Under the pieces are notes generated by a model. That model saw nothing but the letters and a program-made list of their open reading frames with translations. It did no database searches and had not been told where the DNA came from. Shown piece by piece: positions 44,207 to 52,852 of a DNA stretch of 64,000 bases. How positions within the stretch are numbered: the first letter of the stretch is position 1; every line of letters begins with the position of its first letter. A program made the translations under genes and the position numbers. The DNA comes from Stappia sp. 28M-7. Its GTDB lineage: Bacteria > Pseudomonadota > Alphaproteobacteria > Rhizobiales > Stappiaceae. The stretch spans positions 1,116,001 to 1,180,000 of the forward strand of contig NZ_JACMIA010000001.1 in NCBI RefSeq assembly GCF_014252955.1. The letters are read 5' to 3'.

Positions 44207-45859
44207 ATGGCTCAAGCTCAAGCCAAGTACATTACGATGGAGGAAGGCTTCTTCGCCGTATTCCTCGTCGTGATCGCCTTCGCCTGCCTCATCATCGCCG
44301 GTAAGACGTATGATCAGGTCATGGCTTTTCACACCGCTATCGGCTCGCTCGCTGCGGCTGCCGGCGCCTTCATCATCTTCCGGAACTATTTCGAGGACCG
44401 GGTCCCGGCGCCGCAGGAAATCGACGGCAAGCCGAACTACAACCTGGGTCCGATCAAGTTCGGCGCCTGGGCGGCCGTGTTCTGGGGCGTCGCCGGCTTC
44501 ACGGTCGGCCTGATCATCGCCCTGCAGCTCGCCTATCCGGCGCTGAACTTCGACCTGCCCTGGACGAGTTTCGGCCGGCTGCGCCCGCTGCACACTTCGG
44601 CCGTGATCTTCGCCTTCGGCGGCAACGTGCTGCTCGCCACGTCCTTCTACGTGGTCCAGCGCACCAGCCGCGCCCGCATGCCGGGCACGATCGCTCCCTG
44701 GTTCGTCATCCTCGGATACAACCTCTTCATCGTCATCGCCGGTACGGGCTACCTGCTCGGCGCGACGCAGTCGAAGGAGTATGCGGAGCCGGAGTGGTAC
44801 GCCGATCTGTGGCTGACCATCGTCTGGGTGGCGTATCTCCTCGTCTTCCTCGGCACGCTGTGGAAGCGCAAGGAGCCGCACATCTACGTGGCGAACTGGT
44901 TCTACCTCGCCTTCATCATCACCATCGCGATGCTGCACATCATCAACAACCTGACGGTGCCGGTATCGGTGTTCGGGACCAAGTCCTACATCCTGTGGGC
45001 GGGCGTTCAGGACGCGATGGTGCAGTGGTGGTACGGCCATAACGCGGTCGGCTTCTTCCTGACCGCCGGCTTCCTGGCCATCATGTACTACTTCGTGCCC
45101 AAGCGCGCCGAGCGGCCGGTCTACTCATACCGCCTGTCGATCGTGCACTTCTGGGCGCTGATCTTCCTGTACATCTGGGCCGGTCCCCACCACCTCCACT
45201 ACACGGCTCTGCCGCAGTGGGCCTCGACGCTGGGTGCCACCTTCTCGATCATCCTGTGGATGCCTTCCTGGGGCGGCATGATCAACGGCCTGATGACCCT
45301 GTCGGGTGCATGGGACAAGCTGCGGACCGATCCGGTGCTGCGCATGATGGTCGTCTCCATCGCCTTCTACGGCATGTCGACCTTCGAAGGCCCGCTGATG
45401 AGCCTGCGTTCCGTCAACTCGCTGTCGCACTACACGGACTGGACCATCGGTCACGTCCACTCGGGTGCGCTCGGCTGGGTCGGCTACATCTCCTTCGGCG
45501 CCCTCTACTGCCTGATCCCCTGGCTGTGGAACAAGAAGCAGGTCTACTCGCTGAAGCTGGTGAACTGGCACTTCTGGATCTCCACCATCGGCATCGTGCT
45601 CTACATCTGCGCGATGTGGGTGTCGGGCATCATGCAGGGCCTGATGTGGCGCGCCTATGATGCCATGGGTTTCCTCGAGTACTCGTTCATCGAGACCGTC
45701 GAAGCCATGCATCCCTTCTATGTCATCCGTGCCCTGGGCGGCGCCCTGTTCGTCGCAGGCTCGCTGATCATGGCCTACAACCTTTGGATGACCGTGCGGC
45801 ATGGCGAGGCTGAAGAAGCCGAAGCCCTTCCCGCCGGCGCCATGGCTCCGGCCGAGTAA
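44207..45859 (+). CDS. ccoN: cbb3-type cytochrome c oxidase subunit I
   Basis: The 550-residue catalytic subunit of the high-affinity cbb3 terminal oxidase, which reduces O2 at a haem b3-CuB centre and pumps protons. It has about 12 helices. Expected metal-binding stretches are [31 protein letters not shown] (CuB His), [15 protein letters not shown] and [14 protein letters not shown] (haem His). [20 protein letters not shown] is typical of CcoN. First gene of a complete ccoNOQP operon under a FixK box. Confidence 0.97.
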   Translation: MAQAQAKYITMEEGFFAVFLVVIAFACLIIAGKTYDQVMAFHTAIGSLAAAAGAFIIFRNYFEDRVPAPQEIDGKPNYNLGPIKFGAWAAVFWGVAGFTVGLIIALQLAYPALNFDLPWTSFGRLRPLHTSAVIFAFGGNVLLATSFYVVQRTSRARMPGTIAPWFVILGYNLFIVIAGTGYLLGATQSKEYAEPEWYADLWLTIVWVAYLLVFLGTLWKRKEPHIYVANWFYLAFIITIAMLHIINNLTVPVSVFGTKSYILWAGVQDAMVQWWYGHNAVGFFLTAGFLAIMYYFVPKRAERPVYSYRLSIVHFWALIFLYIWAGPHHLHYTALPQWASTLGATFSIILWMPSWGGMINGLMTLSGAWDKLRTDPVLRMMVVSIAFYGMSTFEGPLMSLRSVNSLSHYTDWTIGHVHSGALGWVGYISFGALYCLIPWLWNKKQVYSLKLVNWHFWISTIGIVLYICAMWVSGIMQGLMWRAYDAMGFLEYSFIETVEAMHPFYVIRALGGALFVAGSLIMAYNLWMTVRHGEAEEAEALPAGAMAPAE

Positions 45860-45871
45860 GGGGAGAGCAAA

Positions 45872-46606
45872 ATGTCCCTTTGGAACAAACACGAAATCTT
45901 CGAGAAGCACTCCCTGATTCTCGTCATCGGCATCCTGATCGTGGTCTCCATCGGCGGCCTGGTCGAGATCGCCCCGCTCTTCTACCTGAAGAGCACGATC
46001 GAGAAGGTGGAGGGCATGCGTCCCTACACCCCGCTGGAACTGGCGGGCCGCAACATCTACATCCGCGAGGGCTGCTATCTCTGCCACTCGCAGATGGTGC
46101 GCCCGATGCGCGACGAACTGGAGCGTTACGGCCACTTCAGCCTGGCGGCCGAGAGCATGTATGACCACCCCTTCCAGTGGGGCTCCAAGCGTACCGGTCC
46201 GGACCTTGCCCGCGTCGGCGGAAAGTACTCCGACGAGTGGCATCGCGACCACCTGGCCGATCCGCGCTCGGTGGTGCCGGAATCGATCATGCCCGGCTAT
46301 CCGTTCCTGCTCGAGGCGAAGGTGGAGACCCGCGGCATCGCGGATCACCTGAAGGCGAACCGTGCCGTCGGCGTTCCCTATGACGAGACCCAGGTCTCCG
46401 AGGCCGCCGCCGACATGATCGCCCAGGCTTCGCCCGACAGTGCGGCCGTGGACGGGTTCCTGGAGCGCTATCCGAACGCGATCGTCCGCGATTTCGACGG
46501 CGATCCGAGCAAGGTGACGGAGATGGACGCGCTGGTCGCCTATCTCCAGATGCTCGGCACGCTGGTCGACTTCTCGATCTACGACAACAAGGCCAACCTG
46601 CGCTGA
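45872..46606 (+). CDS. ccoO: cbb3-type cytochrome c oxidase subunit II (mono-haem cytochrome c)
   Basis: A 244-residue membrane-anchored cytochrome. One N-terminal helix ([23 protein letters not shown]) is followed by [17 protein letters not shown] and the haem site CYLCH (C68, C71, H72). [18 protein letters not shown] is diagnostic for CcoO, and [10 protein letters not shown] holds the later region with the Met ligand (SIMPGYPF). It passes electrons from CcoP to CcoN. It lies 12 bp after ccoN. Confidence 0.97.
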   Translation: MSLWNKHEIFEKHSLILVIGILIVVSIGGLVEIAPLFYLKSTIEKVEGMRPYTPLELAGRNIYIREGCYLCHSQMVRPMRDELERYGHFSLAAESMYDHPFQWGSKRTGPDLARVGGKYSDEWHRDHLADPRSVVPESIMPGYPFLLEAKVETRGIADHLKANRAVGVPYDETQVSEAAADMIAQASPDSAAVDGFLERYPNAIVRDFDGDPSKVTEMDALVAYLQMLGTLVDFSIYDNKANLR

Positions 46607-46616
46607 GGAGGCGGTG

Positions 46617-46772
46617 ATGAACGAGAGTTACGAGGCCGCCGCCAGCTTCGCCCAGACGTGGGGACTGGTCTATTTCGTGGTGCTTTTCGCAGGCGTGGTC
46701 GCCTATGCGCTCTGGCCGAGAAACGCCAAGCGCTTCGACGACGCGGCACAGATCCCCTTGCGGGAGGATTGA
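46617..46772 (+). CDS. ccoQ: cbb3-type oxidase small subunit CcoQ
   Basis: A 51-residue protein: a short N-terminus (MNESYEAAASFAQTWG), one membrane helix (LVYFVVLFAGVVAYALWP) and a charged tail RNAKRFDDAAQ. This is the normal CcoQ layout, and CcoQ stabilises the complex. GAGGAGG stands before the ATG. It is ten bases after ccoO and three before ccoP. Confidence 0.92.
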   Translation: MNESYEAAASFAQTWGLVYFVVLFAGVVAYALWPRNAKRFDDAAQIPLRED

Positions 46773-46775
46773 GAC

Positions 46776-47654
46776 ATGGCTGACGGGTACAAGAAGGAGG
46801 TCGACCACATCTCCGGCGTCGAGACGACCGGACACGAGTGGGACGGCCTGAAGGAACTGAACAATCCGCTGCCGAAGTGGTGGCTCTACATCTTCTACGC
46901 CACGATCGTGTGGTCCATCGGCTACTGGGTGGTCTATCCGTCCTGGCCGCTGGTCTCCAGCTACACGGCCGGCGTTCTCGGCGACAGCCAGCGCGCCAAT
47001 GCGCTGGCCGCGTACGAGGCCGGGATGGCGGAGCGGGCGCAGATCGGCGAGACGCTGGTCAATGCCTCGCTCGAGGAGATCGAGTCCACCCAGTCGCTGC
47101 TGGAGTTCGCCATGGCCAACGGCCGTGCCGCCTTCGGCGACAACTGCGCCGCCTGCCACGGCACCGGCGCGCTGGGTGCGACCGGCTATCCGAACCTGCA
47201 GGACGACAACTGGATCTGGGGCGGCTCGCTGGAGGAAATCCACCAGACGCTGCAATACGGCATCCGCTCGGGTCATGACGAGACGCGCATGGGCGACATG
47301 CCCTCCTTCGGCGCCGACGGCATGCTCGACAAGGAGCAGATCACCCAGGTGGCAAACTTCGTCGGCAGCCGTGCGGGCCTCGAGCCGGAAGCGGGCGTCG
47401 ACCTTGCCGCCGGCGAGCAGGTCTATGTCGAGAACTGCGCCGCCTGTCACGGCGACGACCTGAAGGGGATGAAGGAGGTCGGTGCTCCCAATCTGACCGC
47501 CAACAACTACCTCTATGGCAAGTCGGTCGACGCGATCCGCGCGCAGGTGACCAACGCCCGCAACAGCGTCATGCCGGCCTGGGCCCCGCGCCTCGATCCG
47601 GCGACGGTGAAGTCGCTGGCGGTCTACGTCCACGCCCTGGGCGGCGGCAATTGA
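46776..47654 (+). CDS. ccoP: cbb3-type oxidase subunit III (di-haem cytochrome c)
   Basis: A 292-residue subunit. The N-terminus DHISGVETTGHEWDGLKELN-type stretch and the PLPKWWLYIFYATIVWSIGYW helix are hallmarks of CcoP. Two CAACH haem c sites follow (C124/C127/H128 and C221/C224/H225), with Met-containing distal regions. It takes electrons from soluble cytochrome c. Its last codons plus terminator are duplicated about 3 kb downstream (50610-50671). Confidence 0.97.
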   Translation: MADGYKKEVDHISGVETTGHEWDGLKELNNPLPKWWLYIFYATIVWSIGYWVVYPSWPLVSSYTAGVLGDSQRANALAAYEAGMAERAQIGETLVNASLEEIESTQSLLEFAMANGRAAFGDNCAACHGTGALGATGYPNLQDDNWIWGGSLEEIHQTLQYGIRSGHDETRMGDMPSFGADGMLDKEQITQVANFVGSRAGLEPEAGVDLAAGEQVYVENCAACHGDDLKGMKEVGAPNLTANNYLYGKSVDAIRAQVTNARNSVMPAWAPRLDPATVKSLAVYVHALGGGN

Positions 47655-47705
47655 TCCGCTGACCGACCGGAAGACACACGGAAAGGCGCCCTTCGGGGCG
47701 CCTTT
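47644..47705. repeat. 62-bp imperfect direct repeat, copy A (ccoP tail plus terminator)
   Basis: Copy A covers the final ccoP codons, the spacer and the terminator stem. Copy B is at 50610-50671 in the same orientation; they differ at four of 62 positions. The copies flank three genes for exported proteins. Confidence 0.9.
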
Positions 47706-47708
47706 TTT
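47682..47708 (+). terminator. Terminator of ccoNOQP
   Basis: AAAGGCGCCC (47682-47691) and GGGCGCCTTT (47696-47705) form a perfect 10-bp stem around a TTCG tetraloop; a run of six T starts at 47703. This is a textbook intrinsic terminator. Confidence 0.95.
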
Positions 47709-47835
47709 CGTTTACGACGCGGATTCAGCGCTTTTCTGCCTCCGGCGGGTTGCACCTGCCTTGCATCTTTGCCCAACATGGCGGGTGTCCCGCTACCACA
47801 GTCGCTGTCAGGCGGGACGACGGGGTGGGGGACTG

Positions 47836-48363
47836 ATGCGATATTCGTGTGCCGGGCTTGCGGCATTGGCGATGCTTGCCCCGGCTGGACAGGCGCAGGC
47901 AACGGACCAGCTCGCCGTCTTCCAGGAGCAGTGGCGCACCTTTGTCGCCCAGTGCAGCAGGGTGTTCTCAGGACGCGACGATCACCTTTCGGACGACTTC
48001 GACCCTCGTCCCATGCGCCGGAAGATCAGTGCGGACGGTACGGCGATTGCGATTTCCGCCGGATCCACACCGGACTATCTGTCCATCTACATCGACACGC
48101 TTCCAGACAGGGAGCTGCGGAGCTGCGCCGTATACCGCGAGGAGTACGGAGCGTTCGACGCTGCAGTGCTGTTTCCCAGGGTTCTCGACTGGCTGCGCGA
48201 ACAGGGGCTGACAGCGGCTGGCGGGTCCATACCGCTCGATGACAGATCCCATCATCAACTCGGCGTTCATGGAGCTTTCCCCGAACAGGACCTGACGATC
48301 CGGGTCCGGCTCTTCGACTGGGGCATCCAGTTGCTCGGCGAACGAACGATATTGAGAAAGTGA
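47836..48363 (+). CDS. Exported protein of unknown function (first of a three-gene module)
   Basis: A 175-residue protein without recognisable family. A signal peptide (GLAALAMLAPAGQAQA) precedes a small globular domain with FQEQWRTFVAQCSRVFSG, AISAGSTPDYLSIYIDTLPD and RVLDWLREQGLTAAGGSIPL. Two Cys (in VAQCSRV and LRSCAVY) could pair in the periplasm. I start at ATG 47836 so that the signal peptide is N-terminal. It is eight bases before the SH3-domain gene, same strand. The module follows the ccoP terminator. Confidence 0.65.
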   Translation: MRYSCAGLAALAMLAPAGQAQATDQLAVFQEQWRTFVAQCSRVFSGRDDHLSDDFDPRPMRRKISADGTAIAISAGSTPDYLSIYIDTLPDRELRSCAVYREEYGAFDAAVLFPRVLDWLREQGLTAAGGSIPLDDRSHHQLGVHGAFPEQDLTIRVRLFDWGIQLLGERTILRK

Positions 48364-48370
48364 GACGACA

Positions 48371-48793
48371 GTGAAGACATCTATACTCTTCTCCTCTCGT
48401 TTGCGCGGCGGCGCTGCCGCGGCTGCGCTCGGTCTGGTGCTCGGGCCTTTGCTCGCCGCATATCCCCTCCGTGCCGACGGTCTCGACGTGCCGATCTACG
48501 AATATGGCGGGGACGACCTGCCGACCTGCGCGACAAGTGTCGTTGCCGGGTTGAAGGCAGATGGCGACGGGTTCCTTGCGGTGCGTTCCGGTCCGGGCTC
48601 GAACTATCGCGAAATCGGCCGGCTGAGGAACGGCGACAAGGTTTTCACCTTCGACCACAAGGGCAAATGGTTCGGGGTCGTCTACGGCGGCTCGCAGCCG
48701 AGCTGTATCTCGCCAGACAAAAAGCGGCTTCTGCCCTATCGCGGCAAGAAGGGCTGGATCCACAGCAACTGGCTGGCGGACCTTGCCGGCTGA
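48371..48793 (+). CDS. Exported bacterial SH3-domain protein
   Basis: A 140-residue protein. An N-terminal hydrophobic stretch (AAAAALGLVLGPLLAAYPL) looks like a signal peptide. The rest is one bacterial SH3 domain: GFLAVRSGPGSNYREIGRLRNGDKV, then FTFDHKGKWFGVVYGG and GKKGWIHSNWLADL. Such domains bind peptidoglycan or peptides in the envelope. The gene starts with GTG seven bases after the preceding stop codon. Two Cys (PTCATS and PSCISP) may form a disulfide. Confidence 0.8.
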   Translation: MKTSILFSSRLRGGAAAAALGLVLGPLLAAYPLRADGLDVPIYEYGGDDLPTCATSVVAGLKADGDGFLAVRSGPGSNYREIGRLRNGDKVFTFDHKGKWFGVVYGGSQPSCISPDKKRLLPYRGKKGWIHSNWLADLAG

Positions 48794-48839
48794 CAGCGTC
48801 CTGGCCGTCGATCCCGTATGCACCGAAGGACCGAACCCA

Positions 48840-50555
48840 ATGCGCTTCTCCTCGTGGCTTGCCTTGTGGTCCGTTGTCGTCTGGGGACTGTGCAGTCCCG
48901 CGGCGGCGCAGGGCTGGTTCTCCGAACGTCTCGATGGCGACACCCTCGTCGGCGTTTCAGCAGACGGCAGCGAACTCGTCGTGTTCTGCGGTCGTCCGCT
49001 TCTTTCCCTGGAGATCGTGATTGCCGGCATGACGCCGACCGGCCCCGCCTCGGTCTTGGTCGACGATGGCGCGCCCGTCGGCTTTATGTTCGCGAACGGA
49101 CGCTTCGAGGCGCAAACAGCGGCCCAGACGGAATTGGTACGCAGTCTGATGGACCGGCTCGCGCAGGGGAGCGCGGTGACGCTGTCCACACCCGGCGGAG
49201 CCCAGGCCCGGCTGTCGCTCAACGGCTCGTCGCAAGCGCTTTCCGCATGCCCCGCAGCCCGGTTCGCGGCCCCGGTCGCGGGTGCACCCGGGGCGGCAGC
49301 TCATGCTGCGCCGGTAGGCGTCGCAAGCACTGCGGGGCAGGGACCTGCCAGCATGGGCTTGCTTGCCGAGCGCTATCTAGCGGCCCTCGGTTTCGATCCC
49401 GGCACGGTCGACGGCATCAGCGATGCGGCGACACGCTCCGCGGTCCGGCGGTTCCAGGAACGCTACGGCCTCCCGGCGAACGAGGAACTGCCAGCAGCCC
49501 ATTTCGCCGTCCTGGAAGCGCTTGCAAAGGCGGGAGCGATGAGCGTCGCATCTACGCCCGCCCCGGTCGCCCCGGCGCCGACGGCAGCGCCTGCCGCTTC
49601 GCGACCGCAGCCTCCCGCCGCCGGTAGCGCGCCGGCCGGCGCCGCAATGGCAGGCGGTGGCTCCTATCCCTATCACCGGCTGGCCGGTTGCGAGGGAGAG
49701 ATCGGCCGGGCCATCGCATGGTACAATTTCACCGGAGAGGGGACGCGCCGCGTGCTGGAAATGACTGACCTCTGCTTCAACCGGGAAACTGGAAGGCTGA
49801 GCGGCTCGGAGTGGGAGGACAATCTGCAACTGGTCAGGAGCGAAGGGCCCACGGAATTCTACGAGGTGATCGAGACCGGAAAGAAGTCCTACCAGCGCGC
49901 CAAAGCCAGCGTGGGCCGCTACGACGCAGAGGGGCCATTTTCGACAGGCTGGGTCAGCTTCGGATACAGCTCGCCGTCCGGATGGCCGGTCGCGCGCTTC
50001 AGCCGCCGTTTCGGCAACGCGGTGGCTCATCTCCACGGCGCGCTTTTCAAGCCGCACAACGGACGGGGACTGACGGAAAACGGCGAATTCAAGATTCACA
50101 TAAGCGGCAACGACATCCGCGCGCATGACAAGCGCCAGTACAACACGCCGCGATCCGGCAGCGAGGTGCCGTACGTTGCCTTCGAGGGCAAGGCCGTTTT
50201 CACAGGAGGCATGGGTAAGGTCACACTTGCCAATACCGAGACCGGCAATGGTACCGGGTCCGGCGAGCTTGATCTTCGCGTTTCGCCAGATGGTGAAATC
50301 TCCGGCTCCGGCGTGTTGCGCCTGCAGAGCGCCCGTCTCGCCGGAGCAAATCCGCAGGACTGGAAGACGACCGAGTGGCATATTCGCCTGCTTGCCGGGA
50401 ATGTCGCCGGCGATACCGGCGAGATACTGATGATGCACGCCATTGCCGAGGGGCAGACCGTCGATCACGACGGGGTTGTGAATCCGGTGCTCGGCAGCCT
50501 GACCATCAACGGTTACAGCCGCCGAATTGCCGAACTGACGGAGCATTGGAACTGA
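48840..50555 (+). CDS. Exported peptidoglycan-binding-domain protein with large uncharacterised C-terminal region
   Basis: A 571-residue protein. A signal peptide (LALWSVVVWGLCSPAAAQG) is followed by a first domain to about 150. A peptidoglycan-binding domain (about 180-235) has AERYLAALGFDPGTVDGISDAATRSAVRRFQERYG-like repeats of the PG_binding_1 fold. After a Pro/Ala linker comes a beta-rich region of about 290 residues (FSTGWVSFGYSSPSGWPVARF; VTLANTETGNGTGSGELDL) that I do not recognise. ATG 48840 is chosen, with AAGGA nine bases upstream. Last gene of the three-gene module; a 62-bp repeat copy lies 55 bp after it. Confidence 0.78.
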   Translation: MRFSSWLALWSVVVWGLCSPAAAQGWFSERLDGDTLVGVSADGSELVVFCGRPLLSLEIVIAGMTPTGPASVLVDDGAPVGFMFANGRFEAQTAAQTELVRSLMDRLAQGSAVTLSTPGGAQARLSLNGSSQALSACPAARFAAPVAGAPGAAAHAAPVGVASTAGQGPASMGLLAERYLAALGFDPGTVDGISDAATRSAVRRFQERYGLPANEELPAAHFAVLEALAKAGAMSVASTPAPVAPAPTAAPAASRPQPPAAGSAPAGAAMAGGGSYPYHRLAGCEGEIGRAIAWYNFTGEGTRRVLEMTDLCFNRETGRLSGSEWEDNLQLVRSEGPTEFYEVIETGKKSYQRAKASVGRYDAEGPFSTGWVSFGYSSPSGWPVARFSRRFGNAVAHLHGALFKPHNGRGLTENGEFKIHISGNDIRAHDKRQYNTPRSGSEVPYVAFEGKAVFTGGMGKVTLANTETGNGTGSGELDLRVSPDGEISGSGVLRLQSARLAGANPQDWKTTEWHIRLLAGNVAGDTGEILMMHAIAEGQTVDHDGVVNPVLGSLTINGYSRRIAELTEHWN

Positions 50556-50609
50556 CAGGGCGCCCAGCCTTCCGTCCGTCGATCTGCATCCGGCGGTGGC
50601 GCGAGAACA

Positions 50610-50671
50610 GCGGCAATCGATCCGCTGACCGACCGCAAGACACACGCAAAGGCGCCCTTCGAGGCGCCTTT
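50610..50671. repeat. 62-bp imperfect direct repeat, copy B
   Basis: Same orientation as copy A (47644-47705) with 58 of 62 matching positions. It keeps the remnant of the ccoP 3' end (GCGGCAAT) without being translated as such, which suggests the ccoP end was the source and this is the derived copy. Confidence 0.9.
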
Positions 50672-50674
50672 GCG
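50645..50674 (+). terminator. Hairpin in repeat copy B
   Basis: CGCAAAGGCGCC and GGCGCCTTTGCG form a perfect 12-bp stem with a CTTCGA loop. Two bases next to the T-run of copy A have changed, so the T-tail is lost while the stem has lengthened. It may still terminate the upstream module. Confidence 0.6.
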
Positions 50675-50872
50675 TTCTGCAGATGACGTTGCGGCGCCGC
50701 AGCGTCGGGGCATCTGCGGGAGGACTTGTCCCCATCCGGAAAGCGAAGAGGGGCGCTGTCTTCAGCTTCTCGAAAGAATCTCGCGTCCAAGGTGTAGCTG
50801 GAATTTTCGAGCCCGATGGTCGCGTGCATCGCTTTGCGAACGTCGGCAACACACGCGTTTGTGGAGTATATC

Positions 50873-52765
50873 GTGAAAGCCTTGTCCAGCCCTCTCGTTG
50901 CCGTTCTGATTGCGGGCGTCAGTTCCTTGCCTGCCCTCGCTGCCGAACAGGTGGCCGACCGGATCTGGTCCGGTGGTCCGATCCTGACCATGAACGACGG
51001 CGCACCGCGAGCGGAAGCGGTTGCCGAGAAGGATGGCAAGATCATCGCGGTCGGTTCTGCCGACGAGGTGATGAAGCACAAGGGCGAGGGCACCGAGCTC
51101 GTCGACCTCAAGGGCCGGGCTATGCTGCCGGGCTTCGTCGATGCCCACGGCCATGCCTTCATGATCGGCGTGCAGGCCGTGTCGGCCAATACCCAGCCCG
51201 CCCCTGACGGCAAGGTCAACGACATCGCCGCGCTGCAGGAGACCCTGCGCGAGTGGAAGGGAGCCTATCCGGAGCGCATCAAGCGGCTCGGCACGGTACT
51301 CGGCTTCGGCTACGACGACGCGCAGCTCAAGGAGCAGCGCCATCCCACGCGCGAGGATCTGGACGCGGTATCGACCGACGTGCCGATCGTGATCATCCAC
51401 CAGTCCGCGCATATCGGTGTCTTCAATTCCAAGGCGCTTGAGGCGGTGGGCATCACCGCCGACACCAAGAACCCGGACGGCGGCGTGATCCGGCGCGAGG
51501 ACGGCAGCAGCGAGCCCAATGGCGTGCTTGAGGAAGCTGCTTTCTTCCCGGCCCTGATGAAGCTGGTCTCCGGTCTCGACAAGGCGGGCGGCGAGGAGCT
51601 GTTCGTCGCCGGCACCGAGCTGCTTGCGAGCTACGGCTACACGACCGGCCAGGAAGGCCGCTCCACGCCCAATGTCGTCAGGCTGATGCAGGGGGCCTCC
51701 GATGCCGGCCGCATCAAGATCGATGTCGTCACCTATCCGGACGTTCTCGTCGATCGCGACTTCATCGCGGCCAACGTGTCGCAGACCTATACCAACGGGT
51801 TCCGTGTCGGCGGCGCCAAGCTGACCATCGACGGCTCGCCGCAGGGTTTCACGGCCCTGCGCGACCGCCCCTACTACAATCCGCCTTCGCATTTCCGTGC
51901 GGACTATGCCGGCTATGCGGCCGCTAGCAGCGACCAGGTGTTCGATGCCATCGACTGGGCGTTTGCGAACAACGTCCAGGTCATCACCCATTCCAACGGC
52001 GAGGGCGCCTCGGACATGCTGATCGCGGCGATCAAGTCCGCGACCGAGAAGCACGGCAACGACGACCGTCGCCCGGTGCTGATCCACGGCCAGTTCCTGC
52101 GCCAGGATCAGGTTGGTGCTCTCGATGAGCTCGACATCTTCCCCTCGTTGTTCCCCATGCACACCTTCTACTGGGGCGACTGGCACCGCGATCGTACCGT
52201 CGGTCCGGTCAATGCTGACAATATCTCGCCGACCGGCTGGGTGCGCGAGCGCGGCATGATGTTCTCCACCCACCACGATGCGCCGGTGGCGTTCCCCGAC
52301 AGCATGCGCATTCTGGACGCCACCGTGACCCGGCGCTCGCGGTCTGGCGATATCCTCGGTCCCAACCAGCGGGTCGATGTGATGACCGCGCTGAAGGCGA
52401 TGACGATCTGGCCGGCCTATCAGCACTTCGAAGAGGGGCAGAAGGGATCGATCGAGACCGGCAAGGTCGCCGATCTCATCATCCTGAGCCAGGACCCGAC
52501 GGCGATCGATCCCGAGACGCTGGACACGCTGAAGGTTCAGGAGACGATCAAGCACGGCGAGACCATCTACAGCCGCAGGGACGAAGAGAAGCAGGGCAAC
52601 CTGCGGATGCGCCCGGGGCCTGACGGCAGCGACGCCCTCGGCAACTTCCTGCGCAACGCCTCGGCCAGCGTCGAGGCTGCCGGCGGCCATGCGCATGGGC
52701 CCGATCTTCTATACCAGGCCTTTGCGGCCGGCTTTGGCGCACAGGCGCCTGCCAGCACCCGCTGA
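50873..52765 (+). CDS. Exported YtcJ-like amidohydrolase (amidohydrolase_3 family)
   Basis: A 630-residue metal-dependent hydrolase. A signal peptide (SSPLVAVLIAGVSSLPALAA) is followed by IWSGGPILTMNDGAPRAEAV and the metal motif LPGFVDAHGHAF. Further segments are VIIHQSAHIGVFNS, KLTIDGSPQGFTAL, VITHSNGEGASDM, FSTHHDAPVAFPDSM and VADLIILSQDPTAI. YtcJ-like enzymes hydrolyse N-acyl or amide substrates; substrate unknown. Export is unusual for the family at large but common in this subset. I start at GTG 50873 because GGAG is six bases upstream and the signal peptide begins there. It converges with the AraC gene. Confidence 0.88.
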   Translation: MKALSSPLVAVLIAGVSSLPALAAEQVADRIWSGGPILTMNDGAPRAEAVAEKDGKIIAVGSADEVMKHKGEGTELVDLKGRAMLPGFVDAHGHAFMIGVQAVSANTQPAPDGKVNDIAALQETLREWKGAYPERIKRLGTVLGFGYDDAQLKEQRHPTREDLDAVSTDVPIVIIHQSAHIGVFNSKALEAVGITADTKNPDGGVIRREDGSSEPNGVLEEAAFFPALMKLVSGLDKAGGEELFVAGTELLASYGYTTGQEGRSTPNVVRLMQGASDAGRIKIDVVTYPDVLVDRDFIAANVSQTYTNGFRVGGAKLTIDGSPQGFTALRDRPYYNPPSHFRADYAGYAAASSDQVFDAIDWAFANNVQVITHSNGEGASDMLIAAIKSATEKHGNDDRRPVLIHGQFLRQDQVGALDELDIFPSLFPMHTFYWGDWHRDRTVGPVNADNISPTGWVRERGMMFSTHHDAPVAFPDSMRILDATVTRRSRSGDILGPNQRVDVMTALKAMTIWPAYQHFEEGQKGSIETGKVADLIILSQDPTAIDPETLDTLKVQETIKHGETIYSRRDEEKQGNLRMRPGPDGSDALGNFLRNASASVEAAGGHAHGPDLLYQAFAAGFGAQAPASTR

Positions 52766-52791
52766 CCGCAACACCCTTGCCGAACTGAAAG

Positions 52792-52823
52792 AACGCCCGG
52801 GATCGGATGGTCCCGGGCGTTTT
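52792..52823. terminator. Terminator between amidohydrolase and AraC genes
   Basis: AACGCCCGGGA (52792-52802) and TCCCGGGCGTT (52811-52821) form a perfect 11-bp stem with an 8-base loop followed by TT. It lies between convergent genes. Confidence 0.88.
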
Positions 52824-52852
52824 GCATCGTGAAAGGGGGGGGCAGCCCCGCG

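Larger units (their letters stand above)
50556..50872. other. Gap after the three-gene module, containing repeat copy B
   Basis: A 317-bp gap. It contains repeat copy B with its hairpin and then about 200 bp leading to the amidohydrolase gene. No clear promoter hexamers or small gene are seen. Confidence 0.5.
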
